Of a stretch of 64,000 nt of DNA, positions 52,828-63,611 are shown in pieces. Each line of letters opens with the position of its first letter. Positions within the stretch are counted from its first letter, which is position 1. The position numbers and the translations under genes were made by a program. The notes under the pieces are model-generated. The model did not search any database and had not been told where the DNA came from. It was given only the letters and a program-made list of their open reading frames with translations. The stretch comes from Cytophagales bacterium (GTDB lineage: Bacteria; Bacteroidota; Bacteroidia; Cytophagales; Bernardetiaceae), in the NCBI GenBank assembly GCA_004293815.1, contig RDZD01000018.1:1-64000 (forward strand), read 5' to 3'.

Positions 52828-54759
52828 ATGAGCAATCAATTTTCATCTCGTTTAGACTCAAAAATACCTGCTGGACCTATAGACGAGAAATGGTCTCGTC
52901 ATAAGTTCAGTTCCAAGCTCGTAAACCCTGCCAACAAGCGTAAGTACGATATCATCGTGGTAGGAACAGGTTTGGCGGGTGCTGCCGCGGCAGCTACTTT
53001 GGGCGAGCTCGGCTATAATGTCAAAGCGTTTTGTTTTCAAGACAGCCCGCGTCGCGCGCATAGTATTGCGGCGCAAGGCGGTATTAATGCAGCCAAAAAC
53101 TATAAAAACGATGGAGACAGTGTTTATAGACTTTTCTATGATACTGTGAAAGGTGGAGACTACCGTGCACGTGAAGCTAACGTACACCGTTTGGCTGAGG
53201 TGAGTGTCAATATCATTGACCAATGCGTGGCGCAGGGCGTTCCTTTTGCGCGTGAATATGGCGGGATGCTCGATAACCGTTCTTTTGGCGGTGCTTTGGT
53301 ATCCAGAACCTTTTATGCGCGTGGACAAACGGGTCAGCAGCTGTTGTTGGGTGCTTATGGTGCTTTGGAGCGTCAAATTAATGCGGGAAAGGTAAAAATG
53401 TACACACGACATGAGATGATGGATGTGGTACTCGTCAATGGCGTAGCCAGAGGCATCGTTACCCGAAATTTGGTAACAGGCGAGATAGAATCACATTCAG
53501 CTCACGCGGTTTTGCTTTGTACAGGCGGCTACTCTAACGTCTTCTTTTTGTCTACTAACGCCATGGGATCTAACGTAACATCGGCTTGGCGCGCACACAA
53601 GAAAGGTGCTTTCTTTGCCAACCCTTGTTATACACAGATACACCCTACTTGTATACCTGTTTCAGGTGACCACCAATCAAAGCTGACTCTCATGTCAGAG
53701 TCGCTTCGCAATGACGGGCGCGTGTGGGTACCTGCCAAGGCCAATGATAAGCGTCATCCTAACGATATTCCTGAAAATGAGCGTGATTATTTTTTAGAAA
53801 GACGTTACCCTACTTTTGGCAACTTAGTGCCGCGTGATGTGGCCTCACGAAATGCCAAATATATGTGCGATGAGAACAAAGGCGTGAGCAATACAGGACG
53901 TGCAGTGTTCTTGGACTTCCGCGATGCAATCAAACGCGACGGCAATAAAGTCATATCGGACAAATACGGCAACCTCTTTGATATGTATGAGCGCATCACA
54001 GGCAAAAGTCCTTATAAAGAGCCAATGATGATTTATCCAGCACCGCACTACACAATGGGCGGACTTTGGGTAGATTATAATCTCATGACCACTGTGCCAG
54101 GTCTTTATGCACTGGGTGAGGCCAATTTCTCTGACCATGGTGCTAACCGACTCGGTGCCAGCGCACTTATGCAAGGTTTGGCAGATGGCTATTTTGTTAT
54201 ACCATATACTGTTGGTGATTATTTGACTACAGTGCCTTACGAAAAAATATCTACCGACCGTCCAGAGTTTAAAGACGCTGTTCAGGAAGTAAAAAATAGA
54301 GTGGGGCTTTTAGTGAAAGTGAAAGGCTCCCAAACTCCTGACGATTTACATAAAAAACTAGGTCGCATCATGTGGGATCAATGCGGTATGTCGCGCACAG
54401 CCGAAGGTTTATTGCATGCAAAACAAGAAATTGCAAAAATCAAGGACATGTTTTGGAATGACCTTAAGATGACAGGCATCAACGAAGAATATAACATCAC
54501 GCTCGAGAAAGCTGCTCGTGTAGCCGACTTCATAGAGCTTGGTGAGTTGATGGTGCATGATGCTTACACACGCAACGAGTCGTGTGGTGGTCACTTCCGT
54601 GAGGAGTACCAAACCTCAGATGGCGAAGCTCTTAGAAATGATGAGGATTTTTGCTATGTTTCCGCTTGGGAGCACAAAGGCGACAAACAAGCGCACGAAC
54701 TGCATAAAGAAGAGCTTGTGTTTGAAAATGTGAAGCTCACGCAAAGAAGCTACAAATAG
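52828..54759 (+). CDS. sdhA: Succinate dehydrogenase flavoprotein subunit
   Basis: The catalytic subunit, oxidising succinate to fumarate; 643 aa. FAD-binding loop [17 protein letters not shown] near residue 47; covalent-FAD histidine in [16 protein letters not shown] (~74); the catalytic Arg and His lie in later motifs such as [21 protein letters not shown] and [13 protein letters not shown]. The order sdhC-sdhA is normal, but an iron-sulfur subunit (sdhB) would be expected next. Instead a perfect hairpin terminator follows within 15 bases, then smc. sdhB must lie elsewhere in the genome if the complex is active. Confidence 0.95.
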   Translation: MSNQFSSRLDSKIPAGPIDEKWSRHKFSSKLVNPANKRKYDIIVVGTGLAGAAAAATLGELGYNVKAFCFQDSPRRAHSIAAQGGINAAKNYKNDGDSVYRLFYDTVKGGDYRAREANVHRLAEVSVNIIDQCVAQGVPFAREYGGMLDNRSFGGALVSRTFYARGQTGQQLLLGAYGALERQINAGKVKMYTRHEMMDVVLVNGVARGIVTRNLVTGEIESHSAHAVLLCTGGYSNVFFLSTNAMGSNVTSAWRAHKKGAFFANPCYTQIHPTCIPVSGDHQSKLTLMSESLRNDGRVWVPAKANDKRHPNDIPENERDYFLERRYPTFGNLVPRDVASRNAKYMCDENKGVSNTGRAVFLDFRDAIKRDGNKVISDKYGNLFDMYERITGKSPYKEPMMIYPAPHYTMGGLWVDYNLMTTVPGLYALGEANFSDHGANRLGASALMQGLADGYFVIPYTVGDYLTTVPYEKISTDRPEFKDAVQEVKNRVGLLVKVKGSQTPDDLHKKLGRIMWDQCGMSRTAEGLLHAKQEIAKIKDMFWNDLKMTGINEEYNITLEKAARVADFIELGELMVHDAYTRNESCGGHFREEYQTSDGEALRNDEDFCYVSAWEHKGDKQAHELHKEELVFENVKLTQRSYK

Positions 54760-54772
54760 TCAAACTCAAAAT

Positions 54773-54821
54773 CTTCATCAAAAAAGGCAGTAAGAAAATC
54801 TTACTGCCTTTTTTGATGAAG
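54773..54821 (+). terminator. Perfect 22-bp terminator hairpin after sdhA
   Basis: CTTCATCAAAAAAGGCAGTA-AG (54773-54794) is the exact reverse complement of 54800-54821, with a five-base loop AAAAT. A run of six thymines lies inside the right arm. It starts 13 bases after the sdhA stop. Confidence 0.92.
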
Positions 54822-54962
54822 AGAATCAAAAGGTCATAAAGAAATAGTGCCCAGTTTTTGTATAGGCTTTGAATATATCTACCTTGCTGAAATTGCTTAC
54901 ATCACTTGCTTGTTGCAAAAAAGTAACTAAATTGCGCTTTTAAACCTGATTCCAACACCCGC

Positions 54963-57900
54963 ATGCGACTTATTAAGCTAGATATCAAAGGCTTTAAAAG
55001 TTTTGGCGACAAAGTTACAATACACTTTGATCGTGGCATAACGGGTGTGGTAGGACCGAACGGCTGTGGCAAGTCTAATGTCATAGATGCCATGCGTTGG
55101 GTTTTGGGTGAGCAAAGCACCAAAAACCTGCGTTCTGACAAGATGGATAACATCATTTTTAACGGAAGTGCCACTCGCAAGCCAGCCAACGCTGCCGAAG
55201 TGCATTTAACGTTTGAGAACGACCGCAATATTTTGCCAGCCGAGTATACAGATGTGAGCATTGGCCGTCGTTATGACCGACAAGGCAACAGTGAGTATTA
55301 CCTCAACAACACACTTTGTCGCCGCCGCGATATCACAGATTTGCTTCAAAATACGGGCATTAGTGCGAGTAGCTACGCCATTATTGAGCTTAAGATGGTT
55401 GATGATATTCTCAACGACCGCGAAGGCTCGCGCAAAGCCATGATAGAAGAAGCGGCGGGTGTGGCCAAGTTCAAAGCTAAAAAAAAAGAGGCTCTTCAAA
55501 AAATGCAGGAAGTCCAAGATGATTTGGTTCGTGTAGAAGATCTTCTTGCTGAAATTATCAAAAACGTTCGTGCTTTAGAGCGACAGGCCAAAGCTGCTGA
55601 AAAAGCCCAATCTATACGCGAAAGATACAAACAACTCAGTGTGGCATTGGCCAAAAAATTAGTAAGAGCCAATACTGAAGAGTTTTTTGTACTTAACAAT
55701 AAAGTACAAAACGAGCAGCAAATAAAGGCTGAATTTGTGGGGCAGATTGAAGAACAAGATAAGCTCCTAGAAGAACTCAAAGCACAAAGCAATGCTAAAG
55801 AAAATTTTCTAAACGCTAAAAAAAGTGATTTGGCAAATGTTTTTTATAAAATCAGAACAGCCGAAGGCGACATAAAGCTAACTCAAGAAAGACTAAAGTA
55901 TCTGACCGACAAAAAAGACAACTTGAGGTGGCAGATAGACCAAAATCATAAGGAAGAAATTGCCCTCATAGATAACGTACGTAAGTTAGAAGAAGACAAA
56001 ACCAGTCAAGAACTTAATTACAACACTATTGAGAGGCAGTTATCAGAATTCAAAACAGTTTACGAGGGAATTCGCCAAGAAAATGACGTACTCAAAAAGG
56101 AACTGGAACAGTCAGAGCGTTATCTCAAAAACAAGCAAAATGATTTATTCTTGTTTCGGAAAGACTTTGAGGTAAAGGAGCTTAAACAAACCTCTTTCAA
56201 ACAAGATTTAGAGAGAATCGCTCTGGATACTCAGGCTTTTGAAACCCAGATAGCGGAGCTGTCTGATGCGCTTCACCAGCTCAATAGCCAAATAAATGCA
56301 CAAAAAACGCTTTTGGATCAAGCGCAAGCCCACGAAGAGGCTCTTAAACAACAAATTGCGGTTTTAGAGTCGGAGGTAGCACTCACACGCGACGAACAAG
56401 CCGCCGCGTTGCGTCGTTATGATGCCAAATTTAATGAGCTAAAACTTGCAAAAGCTCTTGCTGAAAGTCTAGAAGGGTATTCTGATGCAGTCAAATTTTT
56501 GAATGAGCAGCCACAAACACAGAAACTCTTGCTATTTTCGGAGTTGTTTAGTTGTCCTAAGCCTTACCAAGCTGCTTTGGATTTGTTTTGCGAAGCTTAT
56601 GCCAACTACTTGATTGTGAGTAATGAAGAAGAAGCCATTCAAGCAATTATGAGCTTAGATAAATCGAAAGTTGGCAAAGCTCAATTTTTTGTTTTAAATC
56701 AATTTGTGACTAAGCCCTTAAGTACAGAGGCTCACATTGAAGCTAAGCAGATTTTGGAAGTCCTCAAGTATGAAAAGAAATACGAGCCACTGCTTACCAC
56801 TATTTTTCACAACGTTTGGATTACTGAAAAAGACCTACAAAACAAAGCCGTCCCGCCTCAACAAACTTGGCTCAGTACTGATGGTAAGTTTCTAAAAAAG
56901 AAAGAGTTATTGATAGGTGGTCATCCTGGCGCGGTAGATGCGAGCCGCATTGGACGCAAACAAAACGTAGAAAATCTGCAAGCTGAGCTAGAGGCTTTGC
57001 ATGAGCTTTCACAAAGCTGGACAGACAGGCTCACCCAGAAAAGAACCAGCTTGCAAGAACTACAAAACGAAGTAGCTCAAAACAGCACTAAAGCTACGCA
57101 GCAGCAACTCGAGCTATATTTGCGCGAGCAGGTAGGGCTTAAAACCAAGCTAGAGCAGGTGCAAATTGCGCTAGCGAGCGTAGATGAGCGCAAAGAAGAG
57201 CTTTATGAAAAGCTGAGTGTGGTGCAGGACGACATCAAAGAACTCCGACCAAGACTCCAAAATGCAGAGATAGACAGCGATTTGGCTCAAAAACAGCTAG
57301 TTCTACTACAAGAAAAACAAGAACTTAAAGCTTCTGAACTAAGCCAAAAACAAACACTTTTTAACGACCAAACCATTGAATATAACCGAACAAAGAATGT
57401 TATTGAGAGTATTCAAAAAGAAATAAACTTCAAAAGGAATACCTTTAAGGGCAATAAAGAACGCTCTGAACAACTCACATACGACCTGCATCAAACCGAT
57501 ACTGAAATTATTAGAAATAAAGCCGAGTCAGAAAGTCTTGATAGCCAACTAGCTGAACTCAGCGGTCAAAAAAAATCAGAGCAAGAGCAGGTAGCTGCTT
57601 TGGAAAGTATTTACTATGAAATGCGCGAACGGGTGGCTGACACCGAACGTTTAGTTCGCGAAATTATGCGCCAAAAAGACAATTGCGAAGCACGTCTTAG
57701 TGCGTGGCAGTCACGCATGAATGAACTAAATTTAGTTCTTACAGGTGCAAGGGAGCGTTTAAAAGCAGAGTTTGAACTGGAAATCAACGAAGAGTTTTTG
57801 GCCGTACAAGACCCAGAAGAGGACATGGACGAAAAACTGCTTACCGAAGAAACACAAGCTCTCAAGCAGCAGCTCCAAAGGCTGGGAAACATCAACCAAA

Positions 57901-58496
57901 CGGCATTAGAAGCCTATCAAGAAGTCAAGACAAGGCACGATTTTATTGAGTTGCAACGCAACGACCTGCTAGCGGCTCAGGCCACTCTAGAAAAAACCAT
58001 TGAGGAAATAGACCAAATTGCCGTTCGCAGTTTTATGGAGGCTTTTGAACAGATTCGCGCTAACTTTCAAATGGTTTTTCGCTCTCTTTTCTCAGAAGAA
58101 GATAGCTGCGATCTCATTCTAACCACACCCGATACGCCTCTGGAATCTCAGATCAATATCATTGCCAAACCCAAGGGTAAGCGGCCTTTAAGCATTAGAC
58201 AACTTTCAGGGGGCGAAAAAACGCTCACTGCTACCTCTCTGTTGTTTGCGGTGTATTTGATGCGGCCAGCTCCTTTTTGCGTTTTTGATGAGGTAGATGC
58301 TCCTCTTGACGATGCCAATATTGACAAGTTCAATAACATCATCAAAAAATTTGCTCAGAACGTTCAGTTCATTATCGTAACTCACAACAAACGAACCATG
58401 GTGAGCACGGATGTTATTTTTGGTGTGACTATGGTGGAGCAGGGCGTGTCGCGTGTCATACCTATGGATCTCAAAAGATTGGCTCTAGAGCAATAG
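54963..58496 (+). CDS. smc: Chromosome segregation protein SMC
   Basis: The ATPase of bacterial condensin, which extrudes DNA loops and helps segregate chromosomes. Length 1177 aa is normal. The N-terminal half-ATPase holds the P-loop GPNGCGKSN (31-39) and RWVLGEQSTKNLR. Two long coiled coils (~165-500 and ~670-1000) flank a hinge around residues 510-660 (ANYLIVSNEEEAIQ). The C-terminal half-ATPase has the signature LSGGEKTLTATSLL (~1081) and Walker B FCVFDEVDAPLDDA (~1105). Partners ScpA and ScpB are not in the window. The gene begins 141 bases after the sdhA terminator and is followed by the tsaC-type gene. Confidence 0.95.
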   Translation: MRLIKLDIKGFKSFGDKVTIHFDRGITGVVGPNGCGKSNVIDAMRWVLGEQSTKNLRSDKMDNIIFNGSATRKPANAAEVHLTFENDRNILPAEYTDVSIGRRYDRQGNSEYYLNNTLCRRRDITDLLQNTGISASSYAIIELKMVDDILNDREGSRKAMIEEAAGVAKFKAKKKEALQKMQEVQDDLVRVEDLLAEIIKNVRALERQAKAAEKAQSIRERYKQLSVALAKKLVRANTEEFFVLNNKVQNEQQIKAEFVGQIEEQDKLLEELKAQSNAKENFLNAKKSDLANVFYKIRTAEGDIKLTQERLKYLTDKKDNLRWQIDQNHKEEIALIDNVRKLEEDKTSQELNYNTIERQLSEFKTVYEGIRQENDVLKKELEQSERYLKNKQNDLFLFRKDFEVKELKQTSFKQDLERIALDTQAFETQIAELSDALHQLNSQINAQKTLLDQAQAHEEALKQQIAVLESEVALTRDEQAAALRRYDAKFNELKLAKALAESLEGYSDAVKFLNEQPQTQKLLLFSELFSCPKPYQAALDLFCEAYANYLIVSNEEEAIQAIMSLDKSKVGKAQFFVLNQFVTKPLSTEAHIEAKQILEVLKYEKKYEPLLTTIFHNVWITEKDLQNKAVPPQQTWLSTDGKFLKKKELLIGGHPGAVDASRIGRKQNVENLQAELEALHELSQSWTDRLTQKRTSLQELQNEVAQNSTKATQQQLELYLREQVGLKTKLEQVQIALASVDERKEELYEKLSVVQDDIKELRPRLQNAEIDSDLAQKQLVLLQEKQELKASELSQKQTLFNDQTIEYNRTKNVIESIQKEINFKRNTFKGNKERSEQLTYDLHQTDTEIIRNKAESESLDSQLAELSGQKKSEQEQVAALESIYYEMRERVADTERLVREIMRQKDNCEARLSAWQSRMNELNLVLTGARERLKAEFELEINEEFLAVQDPEEDMDEKLLTEETQALKQQLQRLGNINQTALEAYQEVKTRHDFIELQRNDLLAAQATLEKTIEEIDQIAVRSFMEAFEQIRANFQMVFRSLFSEEDSCDLILTTPDTPLESQINIIAKPKGKRPLSIRQLSGGEKTLTATSLLFAVYLMRPAPFCVFDEVDAPLDDANIDKFNNIIKKFAQNVQFIIVTHNKRTMVSTDVIFGVTMVEQGVSRVIPMDLKRLALEQ

Positions 58497-58576
58497 CGCA
58501 TTGATTTCTTAGTTTTTGATAATACCCTATTGATTTTTTGAAAATTCTGTAAATACCTACTCCTAACAATTCTAAA

Positions 58577-59215
58577 ATGGCCGAACTACTTAGTATTCAC
58601 CCAGATAATCCTCAAGAACGCACCCTCGAAAAAGTCATTGATTGTTTGAAGCGAGGCGGGATTATCATTTACCCAACTGACACTGTCTACGGTTTAGGCT
58701 GCGACCTCTACAACGCAAAGGCTATACAAAAGCTTTTTAAAATCAAAGGTACAGATCCTAAAAAAGGACATTTGTCATTTATCTGCTATGACCTGAGCGA
58801 CCTAAGCAAATACGCTCGCAATGTCAGCAACGGGGTATTTAAGGTAATGAAAAAAGCACTACCTGGCCCTTATACGTTTGTTCTGGAGGCTAGTCCCGAA
58901 GTGCCCAAAATTATAGATGTACGCAAGAAGCAAGTAGGAATTAGAGTACCCAACCATAATGTACCGCGCCAGATTGTAAAGATGTTAGGCAATCCTATTC
59001 TGACCACGTCTGTCAAACAAAACGATGAACTCATGGAGTACCTGACAGATCCTTACGATATACGCGAAGCATACGACGACCTTGTAGATATTGTCATTGA
59101 CAGCGGTATAGGTGGCCATTTCCCCTCTACGGTGGTTAGCGGACTAGATGGTAGTTTTGAGATATTCAGGCAGGGTGTAGGCGATTTTGCACAATTTGTA
59201 GACTACGTCAGCTAA
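58577..59215 (+). CDS. L-threonylcarbamoyladenylate synthase
   Basis: A YrdC/Sua5-domain enzyme making threonylcarbamoyl-AMP for the universal t6A37 modification of tRNA; 212 aa. The N-terminal GGIIIYPTDTVYGLGCDLYN (about 27-46), the KGTDPKKGHLSFICYDLSDL block with the Lys/Arg that binds threonine and ATP, and the middle LPGPYTFVLEA and VGIRVPNH motifs are all present. It lacks the extra C-terminal Sua5 domain. It lies 80 bases after smc in the same direction, probably in the same transcript. Whether the gene is called tsaC or sua5 cannot be settled from the sequence, so no symbol is given. Confidence 0.92.
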   Translation: MAELLSIHPDNPQERTLEKVIDCLKRGGIIIYPTDTVYGLGCDLYNAKAIQKLFKIKGTDPKKGHLSFICYDLSDLSKYARNVSNGVFKVMKKALPGPYTFVLEASPEVPKIIDVRKKQVGIRVPNHNVPRQIVKMLGNPILTTSVKQNDELMEYLTDPYDIREAYDDLVDIVIDSGIGGHFPSTVVSGLDGSFEIFRQGVGDFAQFVDYVS

Positions 59216-59339
59216 GATTTGGTGCATATTGTTTTTTTTAAGGCACTATAAACTGAAGTCCCCTAAGTGGCATGTAGCTTTATCGGAAATCTGCCCTCAA
59301 ACAAGCAATTGGATAATTTTGGTCTAAAAATTAAATACC

Positions 59340-61040
<1,701 letters not shown>

Positions 61041-61072
61041 AATCCTATCATTTCTATTCCGACACAACCCAA

Positions 61073-62341
61073 ATGCCCATATTAGGCCAGCATCTCATAG
61101 CCGAATATTACGCGTGCTTGCCTGAGCTTGTTCAAAATTCAGCAGCCCTAGAGCAGGCTCTTTTAGAGGCTGCCACGCAGGCTAAAGCGGAACCTGTACA
61201 CCTGACATGGCGTTTTTTTGAGCCTTATGGAATATCGGGCATACTCATCATTGCACAAAGCCACATCAGCATTCACACTTGGCCAGAGTACGGCTTTGTG
61301 AGTGCTGATTTTTTTACTTGCGGCCAAGAAAATAGCCCTTGGATTATTTATTCAGCACTCAAAAAAGCTCTACAGAGCCAGAGAACTGAAACCTATTTTC
61401 ATTACAGAGGACAAATGGGAGAGGGGCAGGCCATTAGCTATCTGCCTGAGGGGCGACATTTTCAGCTTGCGATGCAGCAGAAGCGAACAGAGCATAAGCC
61501 TGGGCTTCGTGAACGTTGGTTTATGAGTCAGAGCCAAGACCTGCTTTTTAATTTACAAACAGACAAAAACAAAGATTCTGTTTTGTTGTCGCGCATCAGC
61601 CCTTTTCAGAAGATTGGTCTGCATCAAAGTCATACATTGGGCAAGATTTTGGTAATCAATGACTTAGTAGTTGCTAATGAAACCGATGCCTTTGTGTTTC
61701 ATGAGGCACTGACACACAGTGCTTTGCTTGCTCACCCTGCGCCCGCGCGTGTACTCGTGCTGGGTGCGGGCGAGGGCGGTAGTGTCCGAGAAGTACTTAA
61801 ACACCAGGGAGTAGCACGTATCTTTGCGCAGGAACAAGATGCTATTCTTTTTGAAATTGGATATGAGTTTTTGGGTGGCAAACCATTGTCAGACCCACGT
61901 GTTGAAACCCATTTTGTAAGTAGTCAAACGTTTTTGGGTGCTTGCAAACAAGTTTTTGACGTAGTTATTGTAGATGGTATGGATACCGCCTTACAAGACC
62001 GCTATTTACAAAGTGACGCTTTCCTTGAGCAAGTTCAACATCTTTTGGCTGATGTGTCGGTTTTAGTTTTGCCGCTGCCATCGCCTCTTACCGAATATTC
62101 AGCCTATAAAACGCTATTGGGTTTACTCAAAACCCGTTTTGCTTTTTGCGAATGCTACTGGGCTGCTGCTAGTGCAGCTTCGGGTGGCTTGCAAGCCTTT
62201 GCACGCCTCAGAAAGGGAACTTTTGACAATCAATTTTTTAGAAAACAAGATTGTCTTGCAATGGAAAATCAAAATTTATTTCGATATTTTAATACAGAAA
62301 TTTTTCAAGCATCAAGGCATCTCCCTAGTTTTTTTAGATAA
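61073..62341 (+). CDS. SpeD-SpeE fusion: pyruvoyl decarboxylase plus spermidine-synthase-like domain
   Basis: A 422-residue fusion. Residues ~1-120 are an S-adenosylmethionine decarboxylase (SpeD, class 1b) domain with ISIHTWPEYG; the self-cleavage serine is Ser63 in IIAQSHIS, with His68 and Cys83 in the expected places. The residue before the serine is Gln62, not the usual Glu. Residues ~150-385 are a spermidine-synthase (SpeE) domain: TDAFVFHEALTH, the methyltransferase-like loop VLVLGAGEGGSVREVL (227-242), E254-x-D256, and the DGMD catalytic segment (Asp301, Asp304). The adenine-contacting Gly-Asp-Gly/Ala is replaced by Val-Ser-Ser (282-284). It would make decarboxylated SAM and aminopropylate putrescine, but altered residues leave the activity open. 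Confidence 0.85.
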   Translation: MPILGQHLIAEYYACLPELVQNSAALEQALLEAATQAKAEPVHLTWRFFEPYGISGILIIAQSHISIHTWPEYGFVSADFFTCGQENSPWIIYSALKKALQSQRTETYFHYRGQMGEGQAISYLPEGRHFQLAMQQKRTEHKPGLRERWFMSQSQDLLFNLQTDKNKDSVLLSRISPFQKIGLHQSHTLGKILVINDLVVANETDAFVFHEALTHSALLAHPAPARVLVLGAGEGGSVREVLKHQGVARIFAQEQDAILFEIGYEFLGGKPLSDPRVETHFVSSQTFLGACKQVFDVVIVDGMDTALQDRYLQSDAFLEQVQHLLADVSVLVLPLPSPLTEYSAYKTLLGLLKTRFAFCECYWAAASAASGGLQAFARLRKGTFDNQFFRKQDCLAMENQNLFRYFNTEIFQASRHLPSFFR

Positions 62342-62356
62342 AATCAAACAAAGTTT

Positions 62357-63532
62357 ATGAACCATCAAAACATCTTGCTTACGGGAGCCACAGGAACGGT
62401 GGGACAGCACATTTTGTTTGAGCTTTTGCGCCATTTTATAGATTTGGGCAAGGAGGGTAAAATACATTTGGTTATCAGACGCAACGCGTCCTTTTCAGCA
62501 CAAGAGCGAGCGAAAGTTTTGTTGTCAAGTCCTTTTTTACCAGAGTATTTACAGGAATTTTCGCTTGAGCAGTTACTTAGCAAAATTTTAGTGATAGATT
62601 TAGATCTTAACACGGATCTTCAGAGATTTGATTTTTGCCTCAGTGAAGCAGACAATGTGTGTGTGATTCATTGTGCGGCCTCCACCAACCTCATGTCTTC
62701 GGAGGCTGTGGAGCATAAGATTAGGAAAGTGAACCATGAAGCTACGTTGAACTTCCTAATGGCTTGTTCTAAATTTGCCAAAAAATTTATTTTTGTGAGC
62801 ACAGCCTTCGCATGTGGAGTGCGTAGCGGACAAATAAATGATCAGTATCTTGAGCAAATCCAAACAGAATTTCGCAACCCTTATGAACGATATAAAAATC
62901 TTACGGAAAAGGCGTTAGCTAGTTTTTGTGAGGAAAATCAAATGCCTTATCAAATTCTAAGACCTAGTATTGTTTGTGGAAGGCTCTTAGACGAGACACT
63001 TTACTATACGCCTAAGTTTGATGTGTTTTATGGTTACATGAAGTTTTTCTACAAAATCATGCAAACACCTCTGGCGGAGCTGCCCTTACGCATTGTGGCT
63101 AAGCCCGATGTGGTGCATTCAAATGTTATTCCTGTGGATTACGTAGCCAAAGTTGTTTTAAAGGTATTTGAAAGAGAGGATATTTTACAACTCAACATTG
63201 TACATCCCGAATCGGTTCCCTTGGCTAGGTCGCTTCCAGCCATGATAGGAATAAACGGCTACGACCGATACGAAATTGTGGACAGAATGCCGCAAAGCCT
63301 GAATCCTCTTGAAAAAGCCTACTATGCAGAAGCTGGTAACGCCAATACAGCTTACTTGGCTGGCCCTTCATTTGAGTTTGATGCCTCTGCTGTTCAACAA
63401 CTTGTACCTGAGCTGAGTCCGCCGAGTATTTTGGTTCACCTAGACTCGCTTTTTGAGTTTGCTACCAAATACGAGTTCAATAATCTGCTCAGATGGAAAA
63501 AGCCTGTAGTAGCTTCCTCGTTAAAGATTTAA
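62357..63532 (+). CDS. NAD(P)-binding thioester-reductase-like SDR protein
   Basis: A 391-residue extended SDR of the 'male sterility / NAD_binding_4' type, which in related enzymes reduces acyl-CoA or acyl-carrier thioesters to aldehyde or alcohol. Nucleotide loop ILLTGATGTVGQHILFELLR (residues 5-24), then VIHCAASTNLM, VSTAFACG, and the catalytic YERYKNLTEK with the Y-x3-K pair. The C-terminal domain includes VHSNVIPVDYVAKVVL. The gene follows the SpeD-SpeE fusion after 15 bases, so both are probably on one transcript. The acyl substrate is unknown; a direct role in polyamine metabolism is not evident. Confidence 0.82.
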   Translation: MNHQNILLTGATGTVGQHILFELLRHFIDLGKEGKIHLVIRRNASFSAQERAKVLLSSPFLPEYLQEFSLEQLLSKILVIDLDLNTDLQRFDFCLSEADNVCVIHCAASTNLMSSEAVEHKIRKVNHEATLNFLMACSKFAKKFIFVSTAFACGVRSGQINDQYLEQIQTEFRNPYERYKNLTEKALASFCEENQMPYQILRPSIVCGRLLDETLYYTPKFDVFYGYMKFFYKIMQTPLAELPLRIVAKPDVVHSNVIPVDYVAKVVLKVFEREDILQLNIVHPESVPLARSLPAMIGINGYDRYEIVDRMPQSLNPLEKAYYAEAGNANTAYLAGPSFEFDASAVQQLVPELSPPSILVHLDSLFEFATKYEFNNLLRWKKPVVASSLKI

Positions 63533-63611
63533 CAAAATATGCTCTTTAATTATAATTTGCATCTGATTAACCAAACGCTATTTAGACGAGTTAAAACAAA
63601 ATGACCTGCTT

